Below, one piece after another: positions 34,614-42,025 of a stretch of 58,364 bases of DNA (its first letter is position 1; every line of letters starts with the position of its first letter). Both the position numbers and the translations under genes were made by a program. The notes below the pieces were generated by a model. The model saw nothing but the letters and a program-made list of their open reading frames with translations, was not told the DNA's origin and made no database searches. Origin of the DNA: an uncultured Christensenellaceae bacterium (GTDB lineage: Bacteria > Bacillota > Clostridia > Christensenellales > Aristaeellaceae); contig CAJOJQ010000016.1 of the NCBI GenBank assembly GCA_905234985.1, positions 1-58,364 on the forward strand, written 5' to 3'.

Positions 34614-34642
34614 TTGACGGAAGATGAAGAAACTGTTACAAT
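34614..34642 (+). promoter_or_regulatory. Promoter of the secreted protein gene
   Basis: TTGACG, 17 bases, TACAAT, about 74 bases before the start codon at 34716. Confidence 0.65.
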
Positions 34643-34715
34643 AGTATAAAGATATCGTTTCTTCCCGCATTCCCCTGCCGGGAACGCGATGCTGATCCAA
34701 GGAGGTTTCTTTGCG

Positions 34716-35477
34716 ATGAAAAAGCTGTGCCTGTTTATGGCCCTGGTGCTGCTGCTGGGCAGCGCAACAGTAAACGCCGCGCTGGCGAGCGGGAGCAACC
34801 TGCAGGCCGATCCCATGGCCGTGAGCGCCCCGTCCGCCTCTTTCTCCCTGCCGGAGGGGTATGATCCCGCCTCGGAGGAGGACAACGACAGTTATTCCCT
34901 TTATACCTCGGCCTACACCAGCTATGATACTTCCATGTACGCCGGGGCCACCCCCATTCCCCTGGATCCCATTGATATGCCCACCCCCACCCCCAAGCCC
35001 ACCCTGACCTTCAGCTATGGGCTGGTTACGCTGGATAATCTGCGCCTGAGCTTTGAAGCGCCCGTGGGCTGGGGCATTGATTTGTCGGGCACCGACTCGG
35101 TGAAACTGATCAACCAGAACGCGCTGGACGGCTACTACGCCACCCTCACCGTGCGCCTGTACTCCGTGGCGTCCTCCTTCAAGCTCACCGATCTGCGCAC
35201 CGAGCTGCGCAACACCCTCAAGGAAATCGGCCAGTACAACTTTTCCAAGTGGTCCACCACGGAAACCGCCAGCCGCACCTTGCTTAAAAAGGACGGCTAC
35301 TACGCCGATTACAAGGGCCAGTATTACGACGGCACCGCCATTCACGGCCGTGTGATGATGGCTTTGCTGGACAATCATCAGGTGATCATGCTGCATATCT
35401 CCTGCCCCGACGGTTACTTTGACAGCAGCTACAAAGCCGTGATCAACCACGTGCGCGAGACGCTGAAGCAGATTTGA
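34716..35477 (+). CDS. Secreted protein of unknown function
   Basis: A 253-residue protein with a signal peptide (MKKLCLFMALVLLLGSA, cut near ALAS). A proline/threonine-rich linker (MPTPTPKPTLTFSYG) separates a low-complexity N-terminal segment from a C-terminal domain (about residues 105-253) that resembles the DcrB/PsbP-like fold in pattern (FEAPVGWGIDL, ...HQVIMLHISCPD). I start at 34716, after AAGGAGG with good spacing; ATG 34689 would precede that site. Its role is unknown. Confidence 0.75.
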   Translation: MKKLCLFMALVLLLGSATVNAALASGSNLQADPMAVSAPSASFSLPEGYDPASEEDNDSYSLYTSAYTSYDTSMYAGATPIPLDPIDMPTPTPKPTLTFSYGLVTLDNLRLSFEAPVGWGIDLSGTDSVKLINQNALDGYYATLTVRLYSVASSFKLTDLRTELRNTLKEIGQYNFSKWSTTETASRTLLKKDGYYADYKGQYYDGTAIHGRVMMALLDNHQVIMLHISCPDGYFDSSYKAVINHVRETLKQI

Positions 35478-35511
35478 TCCTGAATGCCGCGAAACCGTGC
35501 GGCACCTGACA

Positions 35512-35546
35512 GCCGTGGGGGAGCATATTCCGCCGCGGCGTTTTTT
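35512..35546 (+). terminator. Terminator between the secreted protein and deacetylase genes
   Basis: GCCGTGG pairs with CCGCGGC (one T-G pair), enclosing GGGA/TTCC, and TTTTTT follows. Confidence 0.65.
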
Positions 35547-35569
35547 ATGGAAAGGAAGTTCGCCCCTGC

Positions 35570-36895
35570 ATGAAACGACTGACCGCCCTGTGCCTGACCC
35601 TGCTGCTGCTTTCCGGCGCGTTTCCCGCCGGCGCGGAACGCGTTCCCATTCCGGATGTGCTTCGTTTTACCCAGACGCAAATGGAAAAGGAGTACACGGA
35701 TGAAAAGCAGTATATCATGCGCACTTACCCGCAGACGGCCAACGAAGCCGTGAACGAGGAACTGCGCGGCCTGATCGACGGCATGGCGGAAACGGGCCGT
35801 CCCTTCCTTCCCAAGGGGCAGGTGCAAATCGTTTCCTGTTTAGACGTGGGTTCCACCATTTTCCGCACCGGCAGCCAATGGATGAGCTTTCTGACCATCG
35901 CCCTGATTTCCCACGAGCAGGAGCAGACCTATGTGGACTTTGACGCCCGGGTTTACGATATGGTTTCCGGCAGCCGCCTGGCCCTCACCGATCTGTTCGC
36001 CCCCGACAGCGCCGCCTGGGAGATGATCGCCCAGGCCGTAAAGGATCAATTGACGGACTATTTCATGACCGAAACCCCCGACAGCGCCGCCCTAACCGCC
36101 CTGTGCAGCCGGGACGCGCTGGAAAACGCCGCCTTTACCCTCACACCCGCCAAGCTGGAGCTGCACTACCGGGCCGATACCCTGTACCCCGGCAAAAATA
36201 CCCTGATGCACGTGAAGCTCTACTATTCTGCCCTGCGGCCCCTCATGACCGATTTGGGCCGGGAAGTCACCGACAACAGCAAGTATAAAATGATTGCCCT
36301 GACCTTCGACGACGGCGGCGCAAAAGCCTACACCAAGGACGTGCTTCTTTCCCTGCGCCGCCACGGCGCCAACGCCACCTTCTTTATCGTGGGCACCATG
36401 ATGCGGTCCAATCACTACATCATGTGCCGCCAGCACGACGCGGGCTACGCCATGGGCAGCCACAATTACGAGCATACCTATAAGAAGATCACCGAGGAAA
36501 AAGTGACCAAATGGAAAGCGAAGTTCAATTCGGAGATGGACGCCGTGGTGGGCGTGCGGCCCGCTTACATGCGCGCCCCCGGCGGCCAGTCCGCCGCGTT
36601 TATCAGCGCCGGCGTGGATATGCCCATGATCAACTGGAGCCTCAATTCCCACGACGCGGGCAATAAAAACGTGGAAAAGGTGGCTACCCAGGTGAGCAGC
36701 AACGCCCGGGACGGCGACGTGGTGCTGATGCACGATCTGAATTCCGTCGCTTACATGTACATAGAAACCATTCTGGAAAACCTGGAAGCGAAGAATTTTC
36801 TGTGCGTTACGGTGGACGAGCTGTTTGACCATTACGGCGTGCCGCTGCTTCCCAATCAGGCCTACACCGGCTGCCTAAAGCAAGCCGCGGAATAG
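35570..36895 (+). CDS. Polysaccharide deacetylase with PdaC-like N-terminal domain
   Basis: A 441-residue exported protein. The signal peptide spans residues 1-22. Residues about 35-215 resemble the DUF3298/DUF4163 region found in PdaC. A NodB deacetylase domain follows (about 240-430) with the metal aspartate in LTFDDGG, the histidine pair in GSHNYEHTY, MRAPGGQ and VVLMHDL. It should deacetylate cell-wall peptidoglycan or a related polymer. It precedes spoIIID, though spoIIID seems to have its own promoter. Confidence 0.9.
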   Translation: MKRLTALCLTLLLLSGAFPAGAERVPIPDVLRFTQTQMEKEYTDEKQYIMRTYPQTANEAVNEELRGLIDGMAETGRPFLPKGQVQIVSCLDVGSTIFRTGSQWMSFLTIALISHEQEQTYVDFDARVYDMVSGSRLALTDLFAPDSAAWEMIAQAVKDQLTDYFMTETPDSAALTALCSRDALENAAFTLTPAKLELHYRADTLYPGKNTLMHVKLYYSALRPLMTDLGREVTDNSKYKMIALTFDDGGAKAYTKDVLLSLRRHGANATFFIVGTMMRSNHYIMCRQHDAGYAMGSHNYEHTYKKITEEKVTKWKAKFNSEMDAVVGVRPAYMRAPGGQSAAFISAGVDMPMINWSLNSHDAGNKNVEKVATQVSSNARDGDVVLMHDLNSVAYMYIETILENLEAKNFLCVTVDELFDHYGVPLLPNQAYTGCLKQAAE

Positions 36896-36901
36896 CGCAA
36901 G

Positions 36902-36930
36902 GCATTTTTCCGCCCGCCCCCGCATACCCT
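36902..36930 (+). promoter_or_regulatory. Candidate sigma-E promoter of spoIIID
   Basis: GCATTTT, 14 bases, CATACCCT. Against the Bacillus sigma-E consensus KMATATW-N14-CATACAMT this has one mismatch in each box and exact spacing. It ends 22 bases before the spoIIID start. Confidence 0.55.
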
Positions 36931-36952
36931 GTCCCGAAGGGAGGCGGGGATC

Positions 36953-37234
36953 ATGCGGCAGGAGATTCAGGATCGCTGCATGCGGCTGGGGCAGTATATC
37001 GTGCGCACGGGGGCTACCGTGCGCCAGGCCGCCGAGCGCTTCGGCATGAGCAAAAGCTCCGTCCACAAGGACGTACACGAACGGCTCCGGGCCGTTCACC
37101 CCGGCCTCTACGCGGAGGTGCGGGAAATTCTGGATTATCACCACGCCGTGCGCCATCTGCGCGGCGGCGCGGCCACCCGCCTGCGCTGGAAACTGATCCG
37201 GCAGGATAAAACGCGGGGTTCCCCGCCGATTTGA
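36953..37234 (+). CDS. spoIIID: Sporulation transcription factor SpoIIID
   Basis: A 93-residue protein, the exact usual length. The helix-turn-helix TVRQAAERFGMSKSSVHKDV and the following LRAVHPGLYAEVREILDYH match SpoIIID. It is a mother-cell regulator that acts after sigma-E. The start follows GGGAGG with nine-base spacing. It is one of three genes marking this genome as endospore-forming. Confidence 0.96.
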   Translation: MRQEIQDRCMRLGQYIVRTGATVRQAAERFGMSKSSVHKDVHERLRAVHPGLYAEVREILDYHHAVRHLRGGAATRLRWKLIRQDKTRGSPPI

Positions 37235-37248
37235 TTTCCGCCATCGCG

Positions 37249-37276
37249 CGGCCTCCCGCCTTGGGAGGCCGTTTTT
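37249..37276 (+). terminator. Terminator of spoIIID
   Basis: A perfect nine-base stem, CGGCCTCCC and GGGAGGCCG, with a five-base loop and TTTTT after it. Confidence 0.9.
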
Positions 37277-37299
37277 CGTTGTTTTTTCGCCAAAAGAAT

Positions 37300-37318
37300 C
37301 CCCCGGCGCCGCCGGGGG
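37300..37318 (-). terminator. Terminator of the MATE gene
   Basis: CCCCCGGC and GCCGGGGG form a tight stem; on the minus strand ATTCTTTT follows. It faces the spoIIID terminator. Confidence 0.85.
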
Positions 37319-37340
37319 ACGCTGTATATTTGGAAAGAAA

Positions 37341-38684
37341 TTACCCGGCGGCTTTCTTCGCCAAGGCGCTTCTGGAAAGGCGGATGATCAGCAGGGTGGA
37401 ACACATGATCCAGCCCATGGGATAAGCTAGGGCCACGGCCAGGAAGCCCGCACCCAAGGCTTTTGTGACCGCCAGGTAAATCTGCCGGAACACCACGAAG
37501 GAGGCCAGCATGATCACCGTGGGCATGGTGGCGTCGCCAATGCCCCGCAAGGCACCGGCGTAAATCTGGTTAAAGCAGATGGTGATATAGAAGGGCGTCA
37601 CGATGCGGATGAACCGTTCCCCGAATGCCACCACTTCCTCCTTGGGAGAGAAAATAAAGAGCAGGGGCCGCGCCAGCACGAACACCATCAGGCCCAGGAT
37701 CACCGTGGAAGCAAGGCTCATGAGCGTGGCGGTGCGCACGCCTTCCCGGGCGCGTTTTTTCTGCTCCGCGCCCCAGTTTTGCCCCACGAAGGTGGTGGAA
37801 CTCATGCTGATGGCCTGCACCGGAATCAGGGCGAAAGCGTCCACCTTGTTGTAAATGCCATAGCCCGCCATGCAGGCCGAACCGAAATAATTGATGTAGG
37901 ACTGCACGAACACGTTGGAAAACGCCGTGATGGCGGACTGGACGCTGCTGGGCATGCCGATTTTCAGGATATTCCGCAGAGATTCCCGGTCGATGCGCAG
38001 CTCCTTCCAGCGAAGGCCGTAGTCCCTTTCCTCCCGGGTCAGGGTGACCAGGATCAGCAGGGCGGAAACGATCTGGGAAAGAATGGTGGCGTAAGCCACC
38101 CCATCCACCCCCATGCCGAAGGCCAGCACGAACAGCAGGTCCAGCGCCGTATTGAGCAGGGCGGAAAAAATCAGGAACAGCAAGGGTCGCCGGGAATCGC
38201 CCACGGCCTTTAAGATGCCGCTGCCCATGTTGTAAAACAGGATGCCCGTGATCCCGGCAAAATAAATGGACAGGTAGGTGTGGGATTCTCCCATCACTTC
38301 CTCCGGCGTCTGCATGAAGCGCAGCATGGGGTCAATGATCGCCTGCCCCACCAGGGTGGCAATCAAGCTCACGATAAAAGTGAGGGCGATGGTGGTATGC
38401 ACCGCTTTGCCTAAGCCCTGCCGGTCATGCGCCCCGTAGCGCTGAGAAATGACCACCGACGCGCCGGTAGCCAGCCCCGCGCAGAAGCCTACCACGGTAT
38501 TGATGATGGAGCCGGTGGAGCCTACCGCCGCCTGAGCGTGCTGGCCCACAAACTGGCCCACCACCACCGTGTCCACCGTGTTGTACAATTGCTGAAACAG
38601 CAGGCCAAGGGCCATGGGAACGGAAAACCGCACCAGATGCTGCCAGATGCTGCCCTGGGTCATGTCTGAATCCGTTCGAGCCAC
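37341..38684 (-). CDS. MATE-family efflux transporter
   Basis: About 447 residues with twelve predicted membrane helices in two halves. MATE features include PMALGLLFQQLYNTVDTVVVG near the start and PVQAISMSSTTFVGQNWGAE in the second half. These carriers export cationic drugs or metabolites using a sodium or proton gradient. I start at GTG 38684, eight bases after AAGGGGG; the frame is open further back to 38741 without a ribosome site. An A-family repeat lies in its upstream region. Confidence 0.9.
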   Translation of the reverse strand: MARTDSDMTQGSIWQHLVRFSVPMALGLLFQQLYNTVDTVVVGQFVGQHAQAAVGSTGSIINTVVGFCAGLATGASVVISQRYGAHDRQGLGKAVHTTIALTFIVSLIATLVGQAIIDPMLRFMQTPEEVMGESHTYLSIYFAGITGILFYNMGSGILKAVGDSRRPLLFLIFSALLNTALDLLFVLAFGMGVDGVAYATILSQIVSALLILVTLTREERDYGLRWKELRIDRESLRNILKIGMPSSVQSAITAFSNVFVQSYINYFGSACMAGYGIYNKVDAFALIPVQAISMSSTTFVGQNWGAEQKKRAREGVRTATLMSLASTVILGLMVFVLARPLLFIFSPKEEVVAFGERFIRIVTPFYITICFNQIYAGALRGIGDATMPTVIMLASFVVFRQIYLAVTKALGAGFLAVALAYPMGWIMCSTLLIIRLSRSALAKKAAG

Positions 38685-38742
38685 GTGCAAGGCCCCCTTT
38701 CCGCAAATCAAGGATGATACATGGCTGCTTGAAGCCAGCAAA

Positions 38743-38883
38743 AGAGTTGAGAGTTGGGAGTTGAGAGTTGGGAGTTGGGAGTTGGGAGTTGGGAGTTGAG
38801 ATATATTTTGTGCGTTTGGTTCGCTGGATTTACCAGTCGAAAGCGAAAAACAAACTAAATCTCAACTCTCCGCTCTCAACTCT
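38743..38883. repeat. Heptamer-armed palindromic element A3
   Basis: The longest A element, 141 bases. The left arm has eight heptamers alternating GAGTTGA and GAGTTGG; the right arm has only three. The core shares a block with A1 (CTGGATTTAC, then GAAAAACAAA). It ends two bases before the bioY stop codon. Confidence 0.9.
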
Positions 38884-38885
38884 GA

Positions 38886-39413
38886 TTAAATCCTCATCGC
38901 CTTTCGCAGCCGTGGCACGAGAAAGGAAGCCAGCAGAATTTTCGCCGCGTCCCCCGGCAGGAAGGGGATCACGCACAGGGTAAGGCTTTCCCCAAGCGTG
39001 CGGCCCGACGTCTGCACAAACCAGGCGGTGCCCAGCACGTAGCAAACGGCGGTGCCCCATAAAAGCAATACGCAGCGGCCCCAAAAACGTTCCTGCAAAC
39101 GGGGAAGACTCAGCCCGGAAATCATCGCGTAAAACAGGTAGCCCACGATATATCCGCCGGTAGGCCCCAGCAGCCTGCCCGCGCCGCCCTGGAAGCCCGC
39201 GAACACCGGCACGCCCACGGCGCCCAGCAGGATATACGCCCCCACCGCCAGCGCCCCGTAGCGCCAGCCCAGCAGCAGGCCGCTAAGCATCACGCCTAAG
39301 GTAGCCAGGGAAACGGGCACGGGGCCGATTGGCGCCTGCAATTGGGAAAGAATCACGATCAGGGCCGTGAACAGGGCGCAGAAAACCAGCCGCCGGGTAT
39401 CCGTCGTTTTCAT
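38886..39413 (-). CDS. bioY: Biotin transporter BioY
   Basis: A 175-residue, six-helix S-component of an ECF-type biotin importer. Family motifs are LVFCALFTALIVILSQL, PVPVSLATLGVMLSGLLLG, GPTGGYIVGYLF and the C-terminal PFLPGDAAKILLA. It captures biotin; the energising ATPases are not in this window. The start overlaps the tetR stop by four bases (ATGA), so it is translated together with a TetR-type regulator. The sequence is also open upstream to 39494, but that is in another frame of tetR. Confidence 0.93.
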   Translation of the reverse strand: MKTTDTRRLVFCALFTALIVILSQLQAPIGPVPVSLATLGVMLSGLLLGWRYGALAVGAYILLGAVGVPVFAGFQGGAGRLLGPTGGYIVGYLFYAMISGLSLPRLQERFWGRCVLLLWGTAVCYVLGTAWFVQTSGRTLGESLTLCVIPFLPGDAAKILLASFLVPRLRKAMRI

Positions 39414-40006
39414 TGCTCCCGGTTCCTTTCTATGATCCGGCGCAGGTAGTTGATCAGCTCTTCTTCCGTGCAGGGCTTCCCGTTGGCGTACCACCAGCGC
39501 ATGACAGCCAGCAGGCCGCCCACCCAGAACTCCGACACGATGGGGATGATGTAGTTTCCTTCCTCCCGCCTCACGTCGTCCCGCTCCTTCAGGCGATCCA
39601 CCACTTTGTCCATACAGCGGCGCAGGAAGCTTTCCAGCATCCTCAGGCCCCTGTCACCCGTTTCCATGACCACCTGCTCAAACGGCTCATGCTGGTTCAT
39701 ATAGTCCAGCACGCGCATGGACAGCAGCAAAAAATGCTCGCCGGGGTCCTGAGGCGGAACCACGCCGTCGATGTACGCGGAAAACTCCTTCAGCCTTTCC
39801 CGCATGCGCCAGCGCATAAAATCATGCTTGTCCTGAAAGTGCTGATAAAAGGTGGTGCGGCGGATCATGGCCTCGTCGCACAATTCCTGCACCGAGATTT
39901 GGCCCCAGTCCTTGTGCAGCAGCAGCCGGGGCAGGGCGTCCGTCAGCAGCTCATAGGTGCGCTGGATCCGGCGGTCGATTTTGCCGCTTTCCGTGCCTTC
40001 CGTCAT
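39410..40006 (-). CDS. TetR/AcrR-family regulator
   Basis: A 198-residue regulator. The helix-turn-helix is ISVQELCDEAMIRRTTFYQHF at residues about 30-51, and the C-terminal TetR_C-like domain follows. I start at ATG 40006, just after a GAGGAGG site. It is co-translated with bioY and divergent from the HdeD-like gene, and a palindrome overlaps the promoter between them, so it probably controls bioY and/or that neighbour. The inducing ligand is unknown. Confidence 0.9.
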   Translation of the reverse strand: MTEGTESGKIDRRIQRTYELLTDALPRLLLHKDWGQISVQELCDEAMIRRTTFYQHFQDKHDFMRWRMRERLKEFSAYIDGVVPPQDPGEHFLLLSMRVLDYMNQHEPFEQVVMETGDRGLRMLESFLRRCMDKVVDRLKERDDVRREEGNYIIPIVSEFWVGGLLAVMRWWYANGKPCTEEELINYLRRIIERNREQ

Positions 40007-40037
40007 GTTTCCTCCTCGTGGGAATTCCCGCAGATAA

Positions 40038-40066
40038 TTGACACAATGTAATATATGCAGTATACT
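40038..40066 (+). promoter_or_regulatory. Strong sigma-A promoter of the HdeD-like gene
   Basis: A perfect TTGACA, 17 bases, TATACT, about 78 bases before the start codon. Confidence 0.8.
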
Positions 40067-40067
40067 G
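40058..40067 (+). promoter_or_regulatory. Candidate TetR operator
   Basis: The perfect palindrome CAGTATACTG overlaps the -10 box of the promoter at 40038 and lies 52 bases before the divergent tetR start. Confidence 0.5.
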
Positions 40068-40143
40068 TACTCGGAGAAAAAAGTCAAATCCTGCCTTTTT
40101 TCTGCTCATTTTCCGCAATGGATGAAAAAGAGGGGCGATCATC

Positions 40144-40716
40144 ATGGATTTTCAATCCGTCTGCAAAAAACTGAAGGAAAGTTGGATTTTCTCTGCCGCC
40201 ATTATCATCGTGCTGGGGCTGATCCTTGTGCTGTTCCCCGCTGAGACGCTCACCTCCGTCAGCTATGTGCTGGGCGGCCTCGCCATCGCCATGGGCGTGA
40301 TCCGCTCCGTGCGGTATTTCAAGCAGGATCACACCTATCCCTACCTGTTCCAAAGCGATTTAGCGGTGGGCCTGCTCAGCGTGGGCTTCGGTATTTTCAT
40401 GGTATCCCAGCCGGTCAAGGTGCTGTCCCTGCTGCCCCACGTTTTCGGCATGCTCATGGTGGGCTGGGGCGTGGGCGGCATCCTGCGGGCCGTGGACGCG
40501 AAAAAAGCGGGCTTTTCCTATTGGGGCGTGCTGCTGGGCCTGGCCATCGTTTCCATCGTGCTGGGCTGGCTGATCATGGCCAATCCCTTCGGGGCCATGG
40601 AAACGGCGACCGTCGTCATCGGCGCGGGCCTGATCTATCAGGGGGTCACTGATATCGTGGCCGTCCTGGCGGTGGGCAAGCGCATCACCCAATGGAAAAA
40701 TCCCCCGCAGCAGTAA
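40144..40716 (+). CDS. HdeD/DUF308-family membrane protein
   Basis: A 190-residue protein with six hydrophobic helices in three DUF308 pairs, typical of HdeD-like proteins (AAIIIVLGLILVLFPAETL; GGLAIAMGVIRSV; LGLAIVSIVLGWLIMANPF). HdeD in Escherichia coli is linked to acid tolerance; here the function is unknown. The start follows AGAGGGG. The promoter suggests control by the divergent TetR protein. Confidence 0.85.
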   Translation: MDFQSVCKKLKESWIFSAAIIIVLGLILVLFPAETLTSVSYVLGGLAIAMGVIRSVRYFKQDHTYPYLFQSDLAVGLLSVGFGIFMVSQPVKVLSLLPHVFGMLMVGWGVGGILRAVDAKKAGFSYWGVLLGLAIVSIVLGWLIMANPFGAMETATVVIGAGLIYQGVTDIVAVLAVGKRITQWKNPPQQ

Positions 40717-40732
40717 ACCGCGCATGCTCCCT

Positions 40733-40761
40733 CCCCCTGCCGCATATGCTCCGGCAGGGGG
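40733..40761 (+). terminator. Hairpin overlapping the start of the next gene
   Basis: A perfect ten-base stem, CCCCCTGCCG and CGGCAGGGGG, followed by ATGATTTTTT. Its right arm contains the only ribosome binding site for the gene at 40771, so it could act as a terminator or hide that site. Confidence 0.65.
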
Positions 40762-40770
40762 ATGATTTTT

Positions 40771-41553
40771 TTGAAAAAGCTGCTGGTAATCTTCGTGTTT
40801 TTAGGGCTGTCCGGCGTTCTTCTGTTCCTGCTGCCTCAAGCCCTCCGCGCCCCGGAAACGGCGGAAAAACCCTTTACCATCCTGCGGGTGTGGAACGTGG
40901 ACGGGGAACCCGCTGTGCAGTCCTGGCTTCGGGGACAGGCCAGGGCGTATGAAAAAGCCACCGGCCAGCGGGTGTACCTGCGCGCCGCCACAGTCAGAGA
41001 AAACCAAGGCCTGCTACCCGACGCGCTGATTCAGCCGGAGGGAGAAACGCTTTTGGCCCTGCGGGGGTACGCCCTGATCGTGCGGGACGAAAACCCCGCC
41101 GCGACCCCCGCGCCCACCGGAGCGCTGTTTTATCGTCCATCCGTTCCCCCGGAACGGTCAGAAACGCCCGCCCCCTTTCCGGAAGAAAGGGAACTGGGCG
41201 CCGTCCTGTGCCCTGAAGCGCTTTTGAACGCCCTGCCCGGCACGGTGATGAGCGCCCAGCCCGCCGCCGATTTCGTCCGGGGCAAAGCCGACGCCGCCCT
41301 GCTCACGCCGGGGCAGGCCGCCGGGCTGAATACGGGCTATCGCGCCTACGCCGTCCCCGACGGAAAGGGCTTTTTGCCCGTCAGGGGCCGGGCGTACACC
41401 GAAGCGGGCGAAGCCTTTCTCCTGTGGCTTCAAAGCGACGCCGCCCAGCGGTCCTTGGCCCAGGCAGCACTATTCTCCACCCGCCTTCGGCTGTATGGCC
41501 CCGACGACCCCGTAAGGTATCTGATTGAACAGGGGCTTTTTGACAAAAACTGA
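40771..41553 (+). CDS. Membrane-anchored solute-binding-like protein
   Basis: About 260 residues. A single N-terminal hydrophobic segment (residues 3-20) is followed by a domain reminiscent of type 2 periplasmic binding proteins: FTILRVWNVDGEPAVQSWLR, GKADAALLTPGQAAG and a C-terminal FLLWLQSDAAQRSLAQ. It lacks a lipobox cysteine and is shorter than usual binding proteins. I choose TTG 40771 because AGGGGG lies ten bases upstream; ATG 40762 is too close to that site. No transporter genes are adjacent, and the ligand is unknown. Confidence 0.7.
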   Translation: MKKLLVIFVFLGLSGVLLFLLPQALRAPETAEKPFTILRVWNVDGEPAVQSWLRGQARAYEKATGQRVYLRAATVRENQGLLPDALIQPEGETLLALRGYALIVRDENPAATPAPTGALFYRPSVPPERSETPAPFPEERELGAVLCPEALLNALPGTVMSAQPAADFVRGKADAALLTPGQAAGLNTGYRAYAVPDGKGFLPVRGRAYTEAGEAFLLWLQSDAAQRSLAQAALFSTRLRLYGPDDPVRYLIEQGLFDKN

Positions 41554-41561
41554 ACACGAGC

Positions 41562-41589
41562 GTATATTTTCCCTCCTTCCGGGTATACT
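41562..41589 (+). promoter_or_regulatory. Candidate sigma-F promoter of gin
   Basis: GTATA, 14 bases, GGGTATACT. The -10 fits the sigma-F pattern GGNNANANT and the -35 fits GYATA; spacing is one base short of usual. In Bacillus, gin (csfB) is transcribed by sigma-F. Confidence 0.5.
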
Positions 41590-41617
41590 GCTGCTGAAAA
41601 AGGAGGGAAATTCTGCC

Positions 41618-41779
41618 ATGAAGGAAGAAACCTGTATCCTCTGCCGCCGTCCCGCGGCCTTGGGGCTGCACATCATGGGCTGCCTGATCTGCTTTTCCTG
41701 CGAAAAAAGACTGGTTCACAGTGCAGTTTCACCCCTGCGCCGCCGCAGGCTCATGAAGCTGTACCGGCCCGCCGGTTAA
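41618..41779 (+). CDS. gin: Gin, anti-sigma-G zinc protein
   Basis: A 53-residue protein with two CxxC pairs, CILC and CFSC, spaced as in Gin/CsfB (CxxC, then GLHIMGCLIC and CEKRLV). Gin dimers bind zinc and keep sigma-G inactive until the right stage, in the forespore or mother cell. The start at ATG 41618 follows AGGAGGG. The open frame upstream (from 41525) overlaps the previous gene and is not part of the family. Its target, SigG, is encoded at 57462. Confidence 0.88.
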   Translation: MKEETCILCRRPAALGLHIMGCLICFSCEKRLVHSAVSPLRRRRLMKLYRPAG

Positions 41780-41789
41780 AAAATCGGGC

Positions 41790-41818
41790 TTGCGTTTTTC
41801 CGGCCTCTGGGATATAAT
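41790..41818 (+). promoter_or_regulatory. Sigma-A promoter of the ABC-F gene
   Basis: TTGCGT, 17 bases, TATAAT. It lies about 210 bases before the ABC-F start, leaving a leader of about 200 bases. Confidence 0.75.
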
Positions 41819-41824
41819 GAACCC

Positions 41825-42025
41825 ATCAAGAACGAAAGAGGTGGAAGGATGCGCAAATAACGGTACTGCCGTTTTCGACGGACAGCGAAAAAGAAGCGTG
41901 AAATCACGCCTTGTTTTCGTGCGTCCCGGCAGGCCGGAATTATAGCGCGTTCTTTTTGCGTTCATTTGCATTGAAAAAAAACGTGTCTGTTTCCGTGCCT
42001 GAGAACCAGTGATATGGAGGATTTT
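41825..42025 (+). promoter_or_regulatory. Leader of the ABC-F gene with possible attenuator
   Basis: The leader contains a three-codon reading frame with its own ribosome site, then several stems: TTTTCG/CGAAAA, GCGTG/CACGC and CCGGC/GCCGG. GGACAGCGAAAA could pair with the earlier TTTTCG or with the later TTTTCGTGCGTCC, that is two exclusive folds. Antibiotic-sensing leaders of this kind precede many ABC-F resistance genes. Confidence 0.5.
41849..41860 (+). CDS. Three-codon upstream ORF (Met-Arg-Lys)
   Basis: ATG CGC AAA TAA, preceded by AGAGGTGG. The spacing and the position in a long leader ahead of an ABC-F gene suggest a translated leader peptide at which an antibiotic-stalled ribosome could alter the leader fold. 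Confidence 0.5.
   Translation: MRK

Noticed and set aside
33459..35450. A 663-codon open frame on the minus strand
   Set aside because: It runs antisense through the YhaM-like and secreted protein genes, which have family motifs, ribosome sites and a promoter. The frame is an effect of GC-rich codon use.
42014..42025. Earlier ATG for the ABC-F gene
   Set aside because: It lies at the GGAGG ribosome site itself; ATG 42026 has correct spacing and matches the start of Lsa-type proteins.
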